Positions 32,945-47,736 of a stretch of 64,000 nucleotides of DNA are shown piece after piece. This stretch comes from Mortierella sp. BCC40632 (taxonomy: Eukaryota > Mortierellomycota > Mortierellomycetes > Mortierellales > Mortierellaceae). The position numbers were made by a program, and so were the translations under genes. Below the pieces are notes generated by a model that was given only the letters and a program-made list of their open reading frames with translations, ran no database searches and had not been told where the DNA came from. Within the stretch, counting starts at the first letter, position 1, and each line of letters opens with the position of its first letter. The stretch is from assembly GCA_011634665.1 (NCBI GenBank), contig WAEK01000005.1, forward strand, positions 2,117,001 to 2,181,000. The letters run 5' to 3'.

Positions 32945-33732
32945 ATGTCCATCCCAAAAACTCTTGCCTGATCCTTGGAGGCACTGGAGCTGTCGGAAAG
33001 AGCCTCGTCAAGGATATCCTCGCCAACAACGCCTTTGCTCGCGTCTTGTCTCTTGGCCGTCGTCCTATCCCCACTGAAGGCGACAGCTCCTTCCAGAACC
33101 TCTCCTCGCTCGAACAACAGACCGTTGACTTTGAAAACATCAACTCGACCTTCCCTTCGGACTTGCCTCAGATTGTCTTTTGTACAATGGGTACTACGCG
33201 AGCTGCGGCGGGCTCGGCCGAAGCCTTCCAAAGGATCGACCAGGGCTATGTCCTAGACTCGGCTCGGTATATTCATGAAAAGGCGCCCAAAGACCCTGTC
33301 ACAGGTCTATCCAAGGTCCACTTCCTTTACTGCTCCTCTGCAAATGCCAACAGCAAGTCCTACCTTCTTTACACAAAGACCAAAGGAGAGACCGAGAAGG
33401 CTCTTGCCGAGATTGGATTCGAACGCGTCAGTATCTTTCAACCAGCCTTTTTGAAAGTAGTGGAGCCCCGTGGTACGAGTCGGTTCGCAGAGGTCCTAGT
33501 TGACAAGGTGATGCCCGTGTTGGATTTCTTTGCAGAAAAGTCCATGTCCGTGAGTGTGGCCAAGGTGGGACAGGCGATGCGACTTGTCGCGACAACGGAT
33601 TCAGTGGAGGTAGAAGGTGTAAAGCCAAAGCATGTCGAGTCCTCTACAAACAAGACGACAGTCGCTTTCTACTCGAACCCGAATATTCATGAAATCGTGG
33701 ATCACAATAAGGCAGAGTCGACTCCAAAGTAA
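32945..33732 (+). CDS. HTATIP2/FMP52-like NAD(P)-binding protein, frameshift at start
   Basis: An atypical short-chain-dehydrogenase-like protein of the HTATIP2 (TIP30)/Fmp52 group. The body shows a dinucleotide-binding GGTGAVG motif right at the N-terminus, GRRPIP, an FCTMGTTRA segment, YTKTKGETE (the YxxxK site) and FQPAFL. The body frame (bases 1 modulo 3) has no ATG near its start, yet a well-placed ATG lies at 32945 in another frame that stops at 32969-32971. One extra base between ATG and about 32965, for example in the A5 run at 32956-32960, would join them and give a usual length of about 263 aa. So this is either a sequence/assembly error, a real frameshift allele, or use of a non-AUG start (CTG at 32968). 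The 3' end is intact. Confidence 0.7.
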
Positions 33733-33765
33733 TAATAATGCGTTCGTTTTTCCTTCACATTTTAT

Positions 33766-33771
33766 AATAAA
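33766..33771 (+). terminator. Poly(A) signal AATAAA of the FMP52-like gene
   Basis: AATAAA 34 nt after the stop codon at 33730-33732. Confidence 0.5.
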
Positions 33772-34263
33772 TTCTCGGTCAATAATGTAGTAATATGCCA
33801 CATGTCCCTATGCTTGTCCCCAGTGTTCATGGGGTACAAAGTGTGTGTGAAAAAAAAAAAAAAAAACAGTTAGAGATTCGTTGAGTAGGATATGAATCAT
33901 GGCGCGCAACGTCCACTTGCGTGGGAGCAACAGAAAAAAAAACAAACTTTTTTGCAGTTAGACGAGGTCCGAGATGCCCGTTTTTGGTGCGCATTGTCTC
34001 TGAGTCCGCCGCCACTCACACACACACACACACACGTAAGAAGATGACTAGGAACGAAAAGGAAAAAGTGGATAGAAAGAAAGAAGGAAGGAAGAAACTC
34101 TCCCCCAGCCCAAGGAGTTAAATACTCTTTTCTTTTTCTTCCTCCCCAGTGTTTGTTCTGCTTCTTCTTCTCCTTGTCCCCAACAACAGCGACTTTCTTT
34201 CTTCAGCTTCCTTGTTTCCCTTCCAGCACATTCCCACTCTCTACCACTCTTCATTCTATTACA
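33772..34263. other. Spacer and promoter region of aminoacylase gene
   Basis: It has an A17-like run near 33850-33866, a CA run near 34016-34033, then a T/C-rich leader from about 34128 to the ATG at 34264. No ORF beyond short repeat-driven ones. Confidence 0.45.
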
Positions 34264-36697
<2,434 letters not shown>

Positions 36698-36787
36698 AAT
36701 CCCTTATATATATATATGTAAAAAAAAAAAAAAAAAAGGAGAAGAAGATCGACTCCTCCATACCACCTGTCCACTTTCTAAAAACAC

Positions 36788-36793
36788 AATAAA
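36788..36793 (+). terminator. Poly(A) signal AATAAA of ACY1
   Basis: AATAAA 91 nt after the ACY1 stop. The convergent SDR gene ends at 37032, so the two 3' ends share about 330 nt that otherwise contain an A run (36721-36737) and a C10 run near 36870. Confidence 0.5.
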
Positions 36794-37031
36794 GCGCTTT
36801 AAAGAAACAACTCCCTACCTACTACACAGGGATCCTTTCACCATTAACTCTAATTTGATCCGCAAGACTCCCCCCCCCCCACTCTCTCGAAACAATAAAA
36901 TCATCTCATCAGGCTCTGTGGCACTTTCACCCATCACCTTTGCATTTTGTAAGCACAACAGTTTCAGATAGCGTGTGCTCTGATATCTTTACTAAAAGAA
37001 ATTCGCCTCTACTACATGACTGCCTATAGTT

Positions 37032-38106
37032 TTACAGCTTTGACTTGCCCTTCTTCCCCTTGGAAGACTCTACAGGTCGACCCATAATATTGATTCCGTA
37101 CTGAGGGGTGACTCTGGCAATATCACCCGAGAGTGAATCATCCTCGATCAACATCATGAATGCATCCGTCACCATGTCCACAGAGACCAAAGGTGCGATC
37201 TGCATAACAGCTTCCTTGATCGGTGCAATGATCTTGGTATCTGCGAACGATGGCGCAACAGCATTGACTCGTACTCCGATGCTTGAGCCATACTCCTTGA
37301 GCGAGCGTGTGAAGCCGACCACACCATACTTGGCAGCCGAGTACACAGGTGTTCTCGCCTGAGGGTAAAGACCTGCAAGAGAAGCAGTGTTGATGATAAC
37401 TCCACCACGACCTTGCTTCTGCATGGCGAGGAGTCCAAGACGAGTGCCCTCGACAACGGCTGAGAGATCGATATCAATGACCTTTTTCCAGATCCCCTTG
37501 TCGTCTTCCCAGACTGGGCAGATCTCGGCAATACCGGCATTGTTGGCAACGATATCGACGCCTCCGAAATGTTTCTGGGCAGCGTCAAAGAGAGCGGCCT
37601 GTTGATCGTACTTGGTTACGTCGCATTGAACAAAGAAGGCGACCTCTTCCTTTTTGCTATTCCAGGGCGGGAAAGAAGAGCCAAAAGGGATAGACGGGGA
37701 TATAAATGTTAGAACTTGGAAGCAAAATAGTAGAAACAAATCCCCCGCAGCTAAGGAAAGGGGAGGGAGTGCAAGAGAAAGAGAAAGAGAGAGAAGAAGA
37801 AGAAGAAGAGAAGAAGAAAAAATAGGATCTCTTACCCATAGTTCAGCTCTTGTGCGAGACGGAGACCATCCTTCATGTCAATATCACCCAAGATCACCTT
37901 GGCACTATTATACGTTATCAACCAACAAAAGAAAATCAGAAGGGAAGGAGAACGGATCAATCAGTACGTTGAAACAGGGAGATGTGTTTCCGTTAGTTGG
38001 GTCAGTCTGTGCATCACTCTCACCCTTTGCTAACCAGCCGTTCCGCAAGGGCTTTGCCCAGGCCTAGAGGAAGAAGGAAGAGGATACGTTTCTGTCAGCT
38101 GGTCTT

Positions 38107-38143
<37 letters not shown>

Positions 38144-38239
38144 TATCAAACGCTGTACAGTGAGCAAAGGAGATGGAGACACTTTTTCTTTACCTGAGGA
38201 GGCACCGGTGATGATGGCGACCTTGTTTTCAACGTGCAT
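37032..38239 (-). CDS. Short-chain dehydrogenase/reductase (classical SDR)
   Basis: An NAD(P)-dependent oxidoreductase with a Rossmann fold. Minus-strand exons are 38239-38194, 38063-38024, 37904-37836 and 37656-37032 (259 aa, phases agree). Motifs in order: TGASSGLGK coenzyme site (split by intron 1), ILGDID with an acidic residue after strand 2 that favours NAD over NADP, CDVT, NNAG, the catalytic Ser in NTASLAG, and YSAAK (YxxxK). The tail is basic (SSKGKKGKSKL). It ends in SKL, which fits the peroxisomal type-1 targeting signal. The general pattern resembles 15-hydroxyprostaglandin dehydrogenase-like SDRs, but the substrate cannot be assigned. Peroxisomal location is inferred from the last three residues. 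Confidence 0.85.
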
Positions 38240-39015
38240 TTGTGGGGTAGGACAGATGGCAGAGTAGTAAATGAGAGAAATGGAAAATGAACAAGGATGA
38301 AATGTCGGATGGGAGAGGTCTATAAAACTAAAGAGAACGGGAGACAAGAACAGGCAAAGGTGGGGAAAAAAGGGAAATCCTCCCTGTTGCTCTTCGAAGC
38401 GTGCCCGATCACTTTTCCACGGACCCGACTGGGCCACACAGAGGACAGTCCGAGCAAATGGATGGGCAAACGTTATTATGGATCCTCTACTAGGGATACA
38501 TAAGAAGCCCTCTGAGTCTGCTAGGGCAATTCTTACCCTCCCAATATATACAACAGCATTCAAACCGAATAATAGGACCCAATCCTATCCTACCCTTCGG
38601 TTCGATAACACTAACCGCGTTGGTCCTTCTTTTCACAATCGGATCCAAGCGTGCGGCCGAGCGTGCGGGCGGGTGAAGGGAACCTCTCGGGCACAGGGCA
38701 AACGACATTGAATCACGTGCAGGGCTCATTCAGTCTTTGCTCCGGAACCCGGAACCCTGGCTCTCCTTCGATGCCAGGAGGAAGGACTCCCTGTGCGGCG
38801 CTGCTGGCATTGGTTAACGCTGGTCTGGATGAGCTAGTTCCAATGACCTTGCTGGGGGATGCCATGACTATGTTGAAGCAAACACGTACTCCGAAAGTCT
38901 CATGTGTAGGAGAATGGGAGAGAGACACGGACATTTGTATACACAGACAGTCAACGAGCGGCGAGGAGAGAGGACGTCTGATTCCTATTCCATCCCTGTC
39001 CACTTGTCTTCTTTA

Positions 39016-39047
<32 letters not shown>

Positions 39048-39318
39048 CTCTTTTCTCCTTCCTTTCTTTCTTTTCTTTCTTTCTTTCTTTCTTTTCTTTC
39101 TTTCCCACCCACAAGGGAAAAAAAGAAAGAGGACCTGCTTTCTCCCCTAACGACTGCCTCTTGGTGTGTGCCTGCTTCTCTATCTTGTCTCGCCATCCAC
39201 TTTCGGCATCCTTCTTCTTTTCCTTTTTCTTCTCGTCTGACATCACTCCAAGGACCCATTCTCAAGCAAAGTGCAGCAGTCCATTCTCTCTCCCTCCTGC
39301 ACTTTTCTTTTTCGCGTC
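38240..39318. other. Divergent intergenic region, SDR / Mam3-like gene
   Basis: Both genes read outward. The middle has ordinary mixed sequence, with a CT/TTTC-rich block at about 39017-39105 in the leader of the Mam3-like gene. A long ORF in frame with the Mam3-like exon (from 38651) is open by chance: its composition is that of repeats and it lacks similarity to the family. No TATA box stands out. Confidence 0.5.
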
Positions 39319-39849
39319 ATGGGACCAATGGACCAACCATTCTACTCGTACCAACATGGCAATGGCCAAGGTACTGCCACTGCAAAGGAACTTGTTCATG
39401 GACAAACTCAGGAAGTCAACCGCAGTGTTGCCATTTCAATCGAAAAGGACTCTGAAGCCAAGAAACCATCTCGGAATCAACAACGCCACAACCATCCTCA
39501 CCACCAACAACAACAGCGTCCTCGACGTTCTCAAGGGTTCAAGACTATGATCGTCTACGTCCTCGTCTTTGTAAACTTTATCCTCTGTGCCAAGCTCTTT
39601 TCTATCCTTTCTCGACCTTCGTCGTTTCAAGGTAGATCTGCCGTCTCGTTCTCAAGGACCAGGATCGCTGAGGAACCCGAGCATGAGGGTGGGGATGCGT
39701 CGACGCCAGAGTTTTGGATCAAGATGGGTCTGATTGTCTTTCTAGTCCTTATCGGCGGTGTCTTTGCAGGTAAACTTTCTTTCCCTCCTTTTCCTTTTTT
39801 CTCTCTTTCTCCTTCTCTCTTTTCTTTCTCTTTCTCTTTTTCTTTCTTC

Positions 39850-39880
<31 letters not shown>

Positions 39881-42577
39881 CTCTCTCTTCATTTTGACTT
39901 CTCTCATGCTATCGTCAGCACAAAAAAAAAAAAAAAAAAAAAAAAACCTCTCAGAACTTTTAAAAAGTGCGGCGTTTAACAAAAGGGGGGGATCAATGTT
40001 TGTCCGCCCATCGACAAAGAGTCAAGCGTGCCCCGACTGTCATCGTTTGGTGGAAAAGCATAATCGACTGGAGACACAGAGAGACGGGCACACACACATT
40101 TTGCTCTTTATCGCGTGCCTTTGCTCTTTTTGGAGATTCCCTGTCCCTGTGGTTAGAATGTTGTAATGTGCTCACTGATTTTTCTTCTTGCCTTTTCTTT
40201 CCTTCGTTTTTTTTTTTTTCTTACTCCGTCCCTATTAGGACTGACCATCGGACTGATGGGACTGGATGAGACGAACCTCCAGGTCCTGATGGTTTCTGGA
40301 ACTCCCACAGAACAAGCCCATGCCGAAACCGTTTACAACCTGCTTTCGCGCGGAAAGCATTGGGTCCTTGGTAAGTCCCTAACTCCCCCCACCTTGACGG
40401 TACCCTACCACAGTCCCTGTGTGTATGTGTATGTGTATGTGCGTGCGTGCGTGCGTGCGCGCTTGTGTGTGTACTTGTGTGTGTGTGTGTGAGTGAGTGT
40501 ATGTATCTTGTAGCACAGGAAGTGAAGAAGGACGGCCTTTCTTCTCTCTCTCCCCCTGTCTGAGAAAACAGCATTGGGCGTAAGGGAGGAGACCAACTCT
40601 CATCCCCTGCATACCCATTTTACCCTCACCTACTCACCTCCCACCCCCTACCTTTTCTTTTCTCTTTTCTCTTTCGCAAATAGTGACACTGTTGTTGGGC
40701 AATGTCATCGTGAACGAAACGTTGCCTGTGGTTCTGGACTCGGAACTCGGTGGTGGTGTGATTGCCATCTTGATCTCGACTTTCCTGATTGTTGTATTTG
40801 GAGAGTAAGTCGAAAGTTGTAAATGCGAGCGCTGTCAGTACTTTAGACCATGTTTGCACTGAAAGGGTGACATTAGATCTAACTTTGGATCATTTCTTAA
40901 TACGATCGTAGAATTATTCCTCAGGCTGTCTGCGCCCGATATGGACTGGCTATTGGTGCTTTCTGCGCAAAGCCAATGTTGGTTCTTATGTATTTCATGT
41001 CGCCTATTGCGTACCCGATTGCTTTGCTTTTGGACTCGTGGCTGGGCGTGCATCATGGAACAACATACCGTCGAACAGAACTCAAGACACTCGTGTCTTT
41101 GCATCAGGTTGACGGCATTGGAGAGCTCACGGATGATGAAGTGACAATTATTGCCTCGGTGCTCGATTTGAAGGATAAGCCCGTGTCCAAGGTCATGACC
41201 CCACTTGAAGACGTTTTCACACTGAGCGAGGATGCCATTCTGGACGAGAAATTGATGGAAGAGATTGTCAGTGCGGGTTACTCTCGTATCCCGATCTACC
41301 GTCATGATGATCCTAGCAACTTTATTGGTATGCTGTTGGTGAAGCGTCTCATTACCTATGACCCCGAAGATCACATTCCCGTTCGTCAGTTTACGATCAA
41401 CTCTTTGCCAGAGGCTGCGCCCAACACTAGTTGTCTGGATATCCTCAACTTTTTCCAAGAGGGTAGAAGTCATATGGCTATTGTGACATCCGAGCCTGGC
41501 GGATTTGGTGTGCCTGTAGGTGTCATTACACTCGAAGATGTGATTGAAGAGCTGTTGGGCGAAGAAATTGTCGACGAATCGGATGTGTACGTGGATGTGC
41601 ATAACAAGATCCGAGTGATCAGGAAGCCCTCCAAGAATGTGAACATGCTCCGAAACTTGAAGAGTATCCTGCAATCGCCTGCCATGAGCGAGGCCACGCC
41701 TCTATTGGGAGGAGCAAGTGCTTCAGGCTCGGCAAATGTGAGGTCCATGTCCATGCCTATCGATAACAAATACATTGCAACGGGCAAAACAATCCTTCAT
41801 TCGAACAAGCAGGCAACTGCAGCTGAACTTTTGGATCCTTCAACCGCAAGAAGGATTTCTCAATCGTATACAAATGCATCGGCTACTGAGGGTGAAAGCT
41901 CAGCACTTTTGTCTGGAAGCCTTGGTAAGGCCAGAACGCCCTCAAAGGACTCTGCAGCAACAGCAGCCACTCCCGAAGGTGAAGCCAATGGACACAGCCA
42001 ACATCATCACAAAGATGGACATGTTAGCTTTAAGGAGAGCACCGAGACGATCCAGGAACACGGTACAGACAGCAAGGCCATATCTGAGACCCATGTCAGC
42101 ACTTCGACAGCACATGCTGACTCTTCGTCGGGCTTGTCAGTACAGCAGCATCAGCAGCATGAACAACAACCACAATCTGATGAAACCCAACCCCAGACCG
42201 TGACAATTGATGTTCCAGAACCTGATGGCACTTATTCGATCAATGATCCCAAGGAACAGCTCGAAGTCATCGCAGCTGTCATTCCTGAGAGTCTGAGGGT
42301 CACGGTCGAGAGTGAGATTGGCAAGAATTTGATCGAGTCTCCCACGGCTGAAGCACCTCCAATGCAGGCCTCAGCTCCAGAGGCATCTAGTGCTAGCGCT
42401 AGTGCTAGTGCGGATACAGGTGCGGGCGCGAGCTCGAGTGCAATGCCTGAATCAGAGTCAACTCAAACCTTGGCTGAAGGAGAAGGTGTGACTGGTGACA
42501 GCAATTTGGGATCCCCTGGAGGTCCATCATCGAGTGGAACCAAGAAAAAGAAGAAAAAGAAAAAGTCGACCAAGTAA
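39319..42577 (+). CDS. Mam3/CNNM-type membrane protein (DUF21 plus CBS pair)
   Basis: Family members sit in vacuolar or plasma membranes and affect magnesium/metal homeostasis (yeast Mam3, animal CNNM). Exons are 39319-39769, 40239-40370, 40684-40804 and 40912-42577 (789 aa, phases agree). The N-terminus is Gln/His-rich with a first membrane segment ([13 protein letters not shown]). The DUF21 domain runs from about residue 130 ([48 protein letters not shown]). The CBS pair covers about residues 310-455 ([49 protein letters not shown]). The remaining 330 residues are Ala/Ser/Thr/Gln-rich, end in a Lys-rich stretch and are probably disordered. Start chosen as the ATG just after the CT-rich leader. 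Confidence 0.88.
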
Positions 42578-44991
42578 AGGAGGGACTTTTCAAGATTGAG
42601 AAGGGAAGGTGAGATTAGCGGATATTTTAGCGGGCCTATGCGTGCATGAAGGAAATGAAAAGGGGGCGGCGGAGGACCAACACGATCCAGGAACAAGAGC
42701 CTGATCGTTGGCTAGTAAATTGCGTTTTTTGCTTTTGTTTTTTTTTACTTGTAAAAAAAATAAAAATTAAAAAAAAAAAAAAAAAAAAATGGGATAAAAG
42801 CATCAACACTCGCTGGTAATCTCCAATGACTTTAATAACATATAGATGTCATGGCCGCGTTGTCTGTGGCAAAGTTCTGCATTCGTAAAGGTGAAATTGG
42901 TCGTGTTTTGGCAAAGTAACAGAGTTACCAAGGAAGATGGCACTTGCACCCCTCACTAAACTTGTGTACTGCTGTCTAGATAAAACAAAGAACAATCTGA
43001 TCCGTGTTACACGACAGGAATTACCTCCGAACGAACAAAACGATTGCAGCATTGAATAAATATATATTTTTTTTGTCCACTATAACTTATGCCCCAATGA
43101 ATGACTGTCAACAAGGAGCTGTGCTCATCACAAAGTCGTTAATTCCGCTTTTAGCCAACCACATTAAGCTAGGCCCTGACTCTTTTCATTTTTTGTTGTG
43201 AAGTATCCCCAGGGTATAGTCCCAAACATGTGTCTTTTTATTCGTCCGCCTTATCCAATCAACTTGCCCCTGCTTCAAGTGCCCTGTGCTGAAGTCTACC
43301 CACTTGTGGGGAACAATGATTAACAGCTTTCTCATCGTTTCCCCCGCATCGTTTACCTAACTCGCCTCGATCCTTTCCTTCTTACCTCTCCACATCCCCT
43401 CATGGGTAGCTACCGCCACTCATACATGTCATCCATCGCAACACATCGAATATGAAGTGACAAGAATGAAAAACACTTAGCAATGACTATTAACCAGGTC
43501 TGTAGAAATCACTTTGTGCAGTATGAAAATACTAGACTTCCTATTGTGCGAGTTAGGTTACTATTTTTTTTTTTTTTTTTTTTTTTTTTTCACTTTACAC
43601 TGATCCTAATGTTCCCTGTTCGCGCTCACAGGTTCATGCAACAACTCCCTTCAATACCTTTCGAAATACTACAAAGGGGCGTCGAGTTCTGCAAGACCAC
43701 ACACGAGCTGACGACGTGACCTTTTTGTGTTTTCTGTCATTGGTCGACTCTAGAGTCGTTCCTGTCCAGAGAGCAAATGGTAGAGTGAATTTTGGCCGCT
43801 ATGGAGAAAAGTGCTACTTAGTCCAAGGAGAAATGCAAGAGCAAGATGGAAAGGTTAGATAGGCTAGAAAACACAAGCACCATAAGGATACCAAATGTAG
43901 AAACGAATGGATAAAGTCGAAAGCGTCCTACTGACCCCCCCTCTGGTAGGTAAGGGGGAAAGGGGAGAGGGGGAGGGGAAGTGGAGATTGAAATCAAGTC
44001 GGACGACGCATTCAACATCAATATTTTGTTGGAAGCACAGCATGGCATAATTCCCGAGGGGTAACTTTCTTTTCCTCTTTCTGCAGTTTGGTCTACCGTA
44101 GAGTTTCATCACCACCACCCCTCACCCTTGCCACCATAGCTTCCTACGCCAGAGATTCTATCACGCCAGCACAATTTTTTCAAGTCTCTTTTCCAAACCC
44201 GATGGGCCATCCACAATGAACCGAGCTCTCAGAGGTCATCGCTCTGTACTCTTGCTTTCTCTTGGCCCTGGCCACCTTTTGTGAGTGTACAACTGCTATC
44301 AGTAGGTAGTCACTGGAACGTCCTCTTTATAAATATATATATAAAAAAAAAAAAAAGATACCTCTGTATTCTTTTCTTCCTAATTCTCGACCAGATGACC
44401 ACCTGGGTGAAGGAGGGGGAGAGGTACTTTTCATTAACATGCTACAAAGTGCCGTCGCTCTAACCACGACTACACTGTCCAAGTCAAGAAACAGCATAGG
44501 AGAGAGGGAGAGGGGGAGGGAGGAGGGAGGGAAATCATCAACAATAATGCCCCATAAACGATCGATTTATGTAGAACCATAATAGATAGGCTTGCTCCCT
44601 CCTCTTCTCCTCCTGGACTAAACAAACCCCAAAAAAGTAAAAACGAAAGCATGGAACGCCAAGTTAGGGTTTTACTGGAACAAATGGGCAATCTCATCTC
44701 TTGGATACTCCAGTGGCAAACATCTCCCTCTCTCATGTAAATTAAACATTTCCGCAAAATGTTTATTTTGCCACAACAACAAAATAAAAGGGACAAATAT
44801 CGTCTCGCATCGGTGCATGTTTTTGGCTTTCAGATGACCCAGTCCACTCGGCTGAGATGTATTGCAGATGACACTCCACAAGAAAGAAAGAAGAAAAGAA
44901 AAAAAAACAATAACAATATTAATTGGCGCATAGGAATGCAGTAGCGGGTCCAGATGTCCGTTCCCAGCTACAAGATCGGGGACACTACAAA

Positions 44992-45027
<36 letters not shown>

Positions 45028-45324
45028 CCCCGCGACAGACAGGCATGTGTCTGCAAAGCTGCATCTAGACTCTTGTCCCTTGACTTTGACCTGGATACCG
45101 ATGCATTCCACAAACCCGCTAGCATGGAAGAGAAGAAGAGGAAGAGAGGGCTTTTTTTTGGTACTCTTAACCAAGGATGCGGACGCTAAATAAAAATAAA
45201 AAAAAAAAAAAAAAGTATCACAGGTAAGGGACTCTGGACGTCGTCTCCTCCCCTTCCCCAGGTTGACCAAACCTCAGGTCCAAGGAGCCCAACCGGTTCT
45301 TTTCGATCCCCTAGACCCACATGG

Positions 45325-45362
<38 letters not shown>

Positions 45363-47223
45363 ACGTCATTTCTTACTGAGAGTACCCATATCTGGCTCCC
45401 TTTTCCAATTACAGTAATATCTTATGTATGAGTACGGTATCGGAGACCCGGGGAATGCATGGTGAAGGAAAGAAAGAAAAAAAAAAAAAAAGTGTTGGGT
45501 TTGAACTTGGAAACAGGATGAGGTTGAGGCGGAGTTCCATCTCGAACGTTTGATGTCAGAACATTATTTTCCTTTCTTCTTCTTCTTTCATTCATCTTTC
45601 TTTCCTTCATTCTTTCCAACTTGAAGCAAAAGGTCGTTACAACAGTAATCTCCTATTCTTTTTTTTTTTTTTTGAAAAGAACACGCTGAATTCATGGGTT
45701 TTCTTTTTAGGAGGGGGGAGGGAGGGATGATGATACCAAGGAGAATAGCTAGCCAAAAAAAAAAAGCCAAAAAAAAAAGATTACCCTCGTTCTTTCGCAC
45801 CCTCCGACTGAAAGATGGAAATGGTGTAAATTCGACAAAAAGGAACCACCACCTCTATTCATAACAGACATGTTTTGCACAGCCCTGAAAGGAACCAACG
45901 CTGCTCTACTGGCCAGTGGAAGAACTCGTGCAGGCAGGAACAAAGAAATGATTGGTAATCCGTAGTATTACGGTGATGTCGTGTTGAAAGACGAAGATGA
46001 GCCGGATTCTACCCCCTTCTCCTTTCCTCCCTTCCCCTTCTTTATGTCAAGCGCTGAGCTGAGTACCCCCATGGGTTTGCTTTACTCGCTCATTTTGGCC
46101 GGAGGTAAGACCCTCTGGACTTTTCTCAACACATCCTAGCCCACCGTTGATAGGGAGGAAGACGCATGAAGAGAACATGCTCGGAAACTGCATTAGACAG
46201 ATAGGGGGGTGGGGGTGGTCAAGTAGGAGGAGAGGGGTGTTCTCGGTTATTGAAAATAGACTGAGCCCGATTCAGCATTTCACACATAAACAACTGTCCA
46301 CCCACCAAGATGCCTGCCTTCTTAGAACAGTACAATTGGATACATTTTGACCGATTCGGTGAACTGGGCGCTCTGTTGTGTTTCCTTCGGCCAAATACAT
46401 GTGCGCTCTCTTCCTAATCAGGTTGCGGGCAAAAAGAAATACTCTCTTTTTTACAACAAAGCGTAGTACCAACAGAGAAAGAAAGAAAGAAAAAAAAAAA
46501 AAAAAACAACTGTATTTTTAGCGACTGGTTCAACAATAACAAGCATGAGCACGCTTTTGGTAGTGAAAACCTGGGCAATTGATGACCGAGCGGAAAGACC
46601 CGCACGTTGTCTTTCCCCGGTCTGGTCCTGTTCTCTCTTTCTAGGGTTCCAAAAAGCAGACCGTGCCTCTTGCCCTTTCCTCCTCTTCGTTTCCTCTCTC
46701 TCTCTCACTCTCACTCTTGCTCTCCCTCTTCATTACCCCTTCAATTGTGTCGGGGACATTCAGACTTGATCTTGAACGTGATTAGGCAGCTTACCCTTGG
46801 ACGGGTTGGGCCCAGACGAGTTTCATTGGAACAAAATTAATGACAGTGAGGGGATCGGTTCTTCAAATGTGCCTGAACCGAGGCTTGCTTTGATACCCAC
46901 TGGGGCATGCCCATTCCGCCACAATGAACTTTAGGATGCTCATTACCAAGGAGTGCGAGAAATGATTCAAATGCTGAATTCGGGAGAGATGAACTTACCT
47001 CTGGCGGCTGCGTAAAGGGGCAAGGTGCATTAGGGCGCTGCGACGACTCAAATTGAGGGCTGCAGTGTTCAAAAGACTCGAGTTTGTATGTGTTCTGGAG
47101 TGGTAAGTTTTTGCTCTTACGCATATCGCCCTTTGGCTTTGGCTCACACTGTTGTTTGACCAGGTCGTAGACTCCTTTCGGCCGCCTTTGCTCTCACTGA
47201 CAAAGAAGAAATGGAGAGTGCAA
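42578..47223. other. 4.6-kb spacer with no firm gene
   Basis: This is long for the neighbourhood. It holds several poly-A/T runs (about 42769-42789, 43563-43590, 45324-45358, 46489-46506), a GGGGGAGG-rich stretch near 43960, a 14-bp palindrome at 43745-43758 and short ORFs. Possible coding traces on opposite strands lie at 45.75-46.10 kb (see findings), and a minus-strand ORF at 46837-47124 has natural composition but no recognisable family. None is firm enough for a gene call. Confidence 0.45.
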
Positions 47224-47250
47224 GGGTGCCAGAAGGCACCCTATAAAGAG
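47224..47250 (+). promoter_or_regulatory. Inverted repeat plus TATA box without an obvious gene
   Basis: GGGTGCC (47224-47230) and GGCACCC (47235-47241) form a perfect 7-bp inverted repeat, directly followed by TATAAAGAG (47242-47250). A C/T-rich leader-like sequence follows, but no ORF of natural composition does. It could be an alternative upstream promoter of the chitin deacetylase gene or drive a non-coding transcript. Confidence 0.4.
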
Positions 47251-47727
47251 ACTCGGTCCTCCTCCCAATTCTTTCCTCTCTTTCCCTTCTCTCCTCTTCC
47301 TCTCTCTTTCTCTTTCTCTCTCTCTCTCTCCCCTCCCCTCCCCTCCATAACCTCCGCCTACCTCCATCTTGATCTCGACCCTGACGCTTTGCTCCAGCCC
47401 TGCTCAGCAACACCTCGGGCATCGCCACATCCCCCTATCACAGCAGCGCCCACTCGCTGTCCCTTCCACCCGTGCCTTAAACAACTTGAGCACCTGTCCA
47501 GTTACGACTCTTCACTTCCCTTACGACCCTAGCCTCGCATATCTAAACAACCCTGCTTTTTTACCCCCCACGCCCTGGTAACGGCCCTTGCTGATTCTTT
47601 TTATAGCTGTCCTTCCCAGGTCAACAGAGACGCAAACACACAAGGCTGGCGCAGGACAGCAAAGCCTTGCGCCCATGCCTCAATTGCTATGTGTTTGCTG
47701 TCTGTTCCGGGAGGAAGCACCGATTGA

Positions 47728-47736
47728 TATAAAAAG
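47728..47736 (+). promoter_or_regulatory. TATA box of the chitin deacetylase gene
   Basis: TATAAAAAG 271 bp upstream of the ATG at 47999, with a C/T-rich leader and a CAA repeat (about 47930-47949) between. Confidence 0.5.

Noticed and set aside
38651..39550. Upstream in-frame extension of the Mam3-like first exon
   Set aside because: The added 220 residues are CT-rich leader sequence without natural protein composition; the ATG at 39319 fits the family better.
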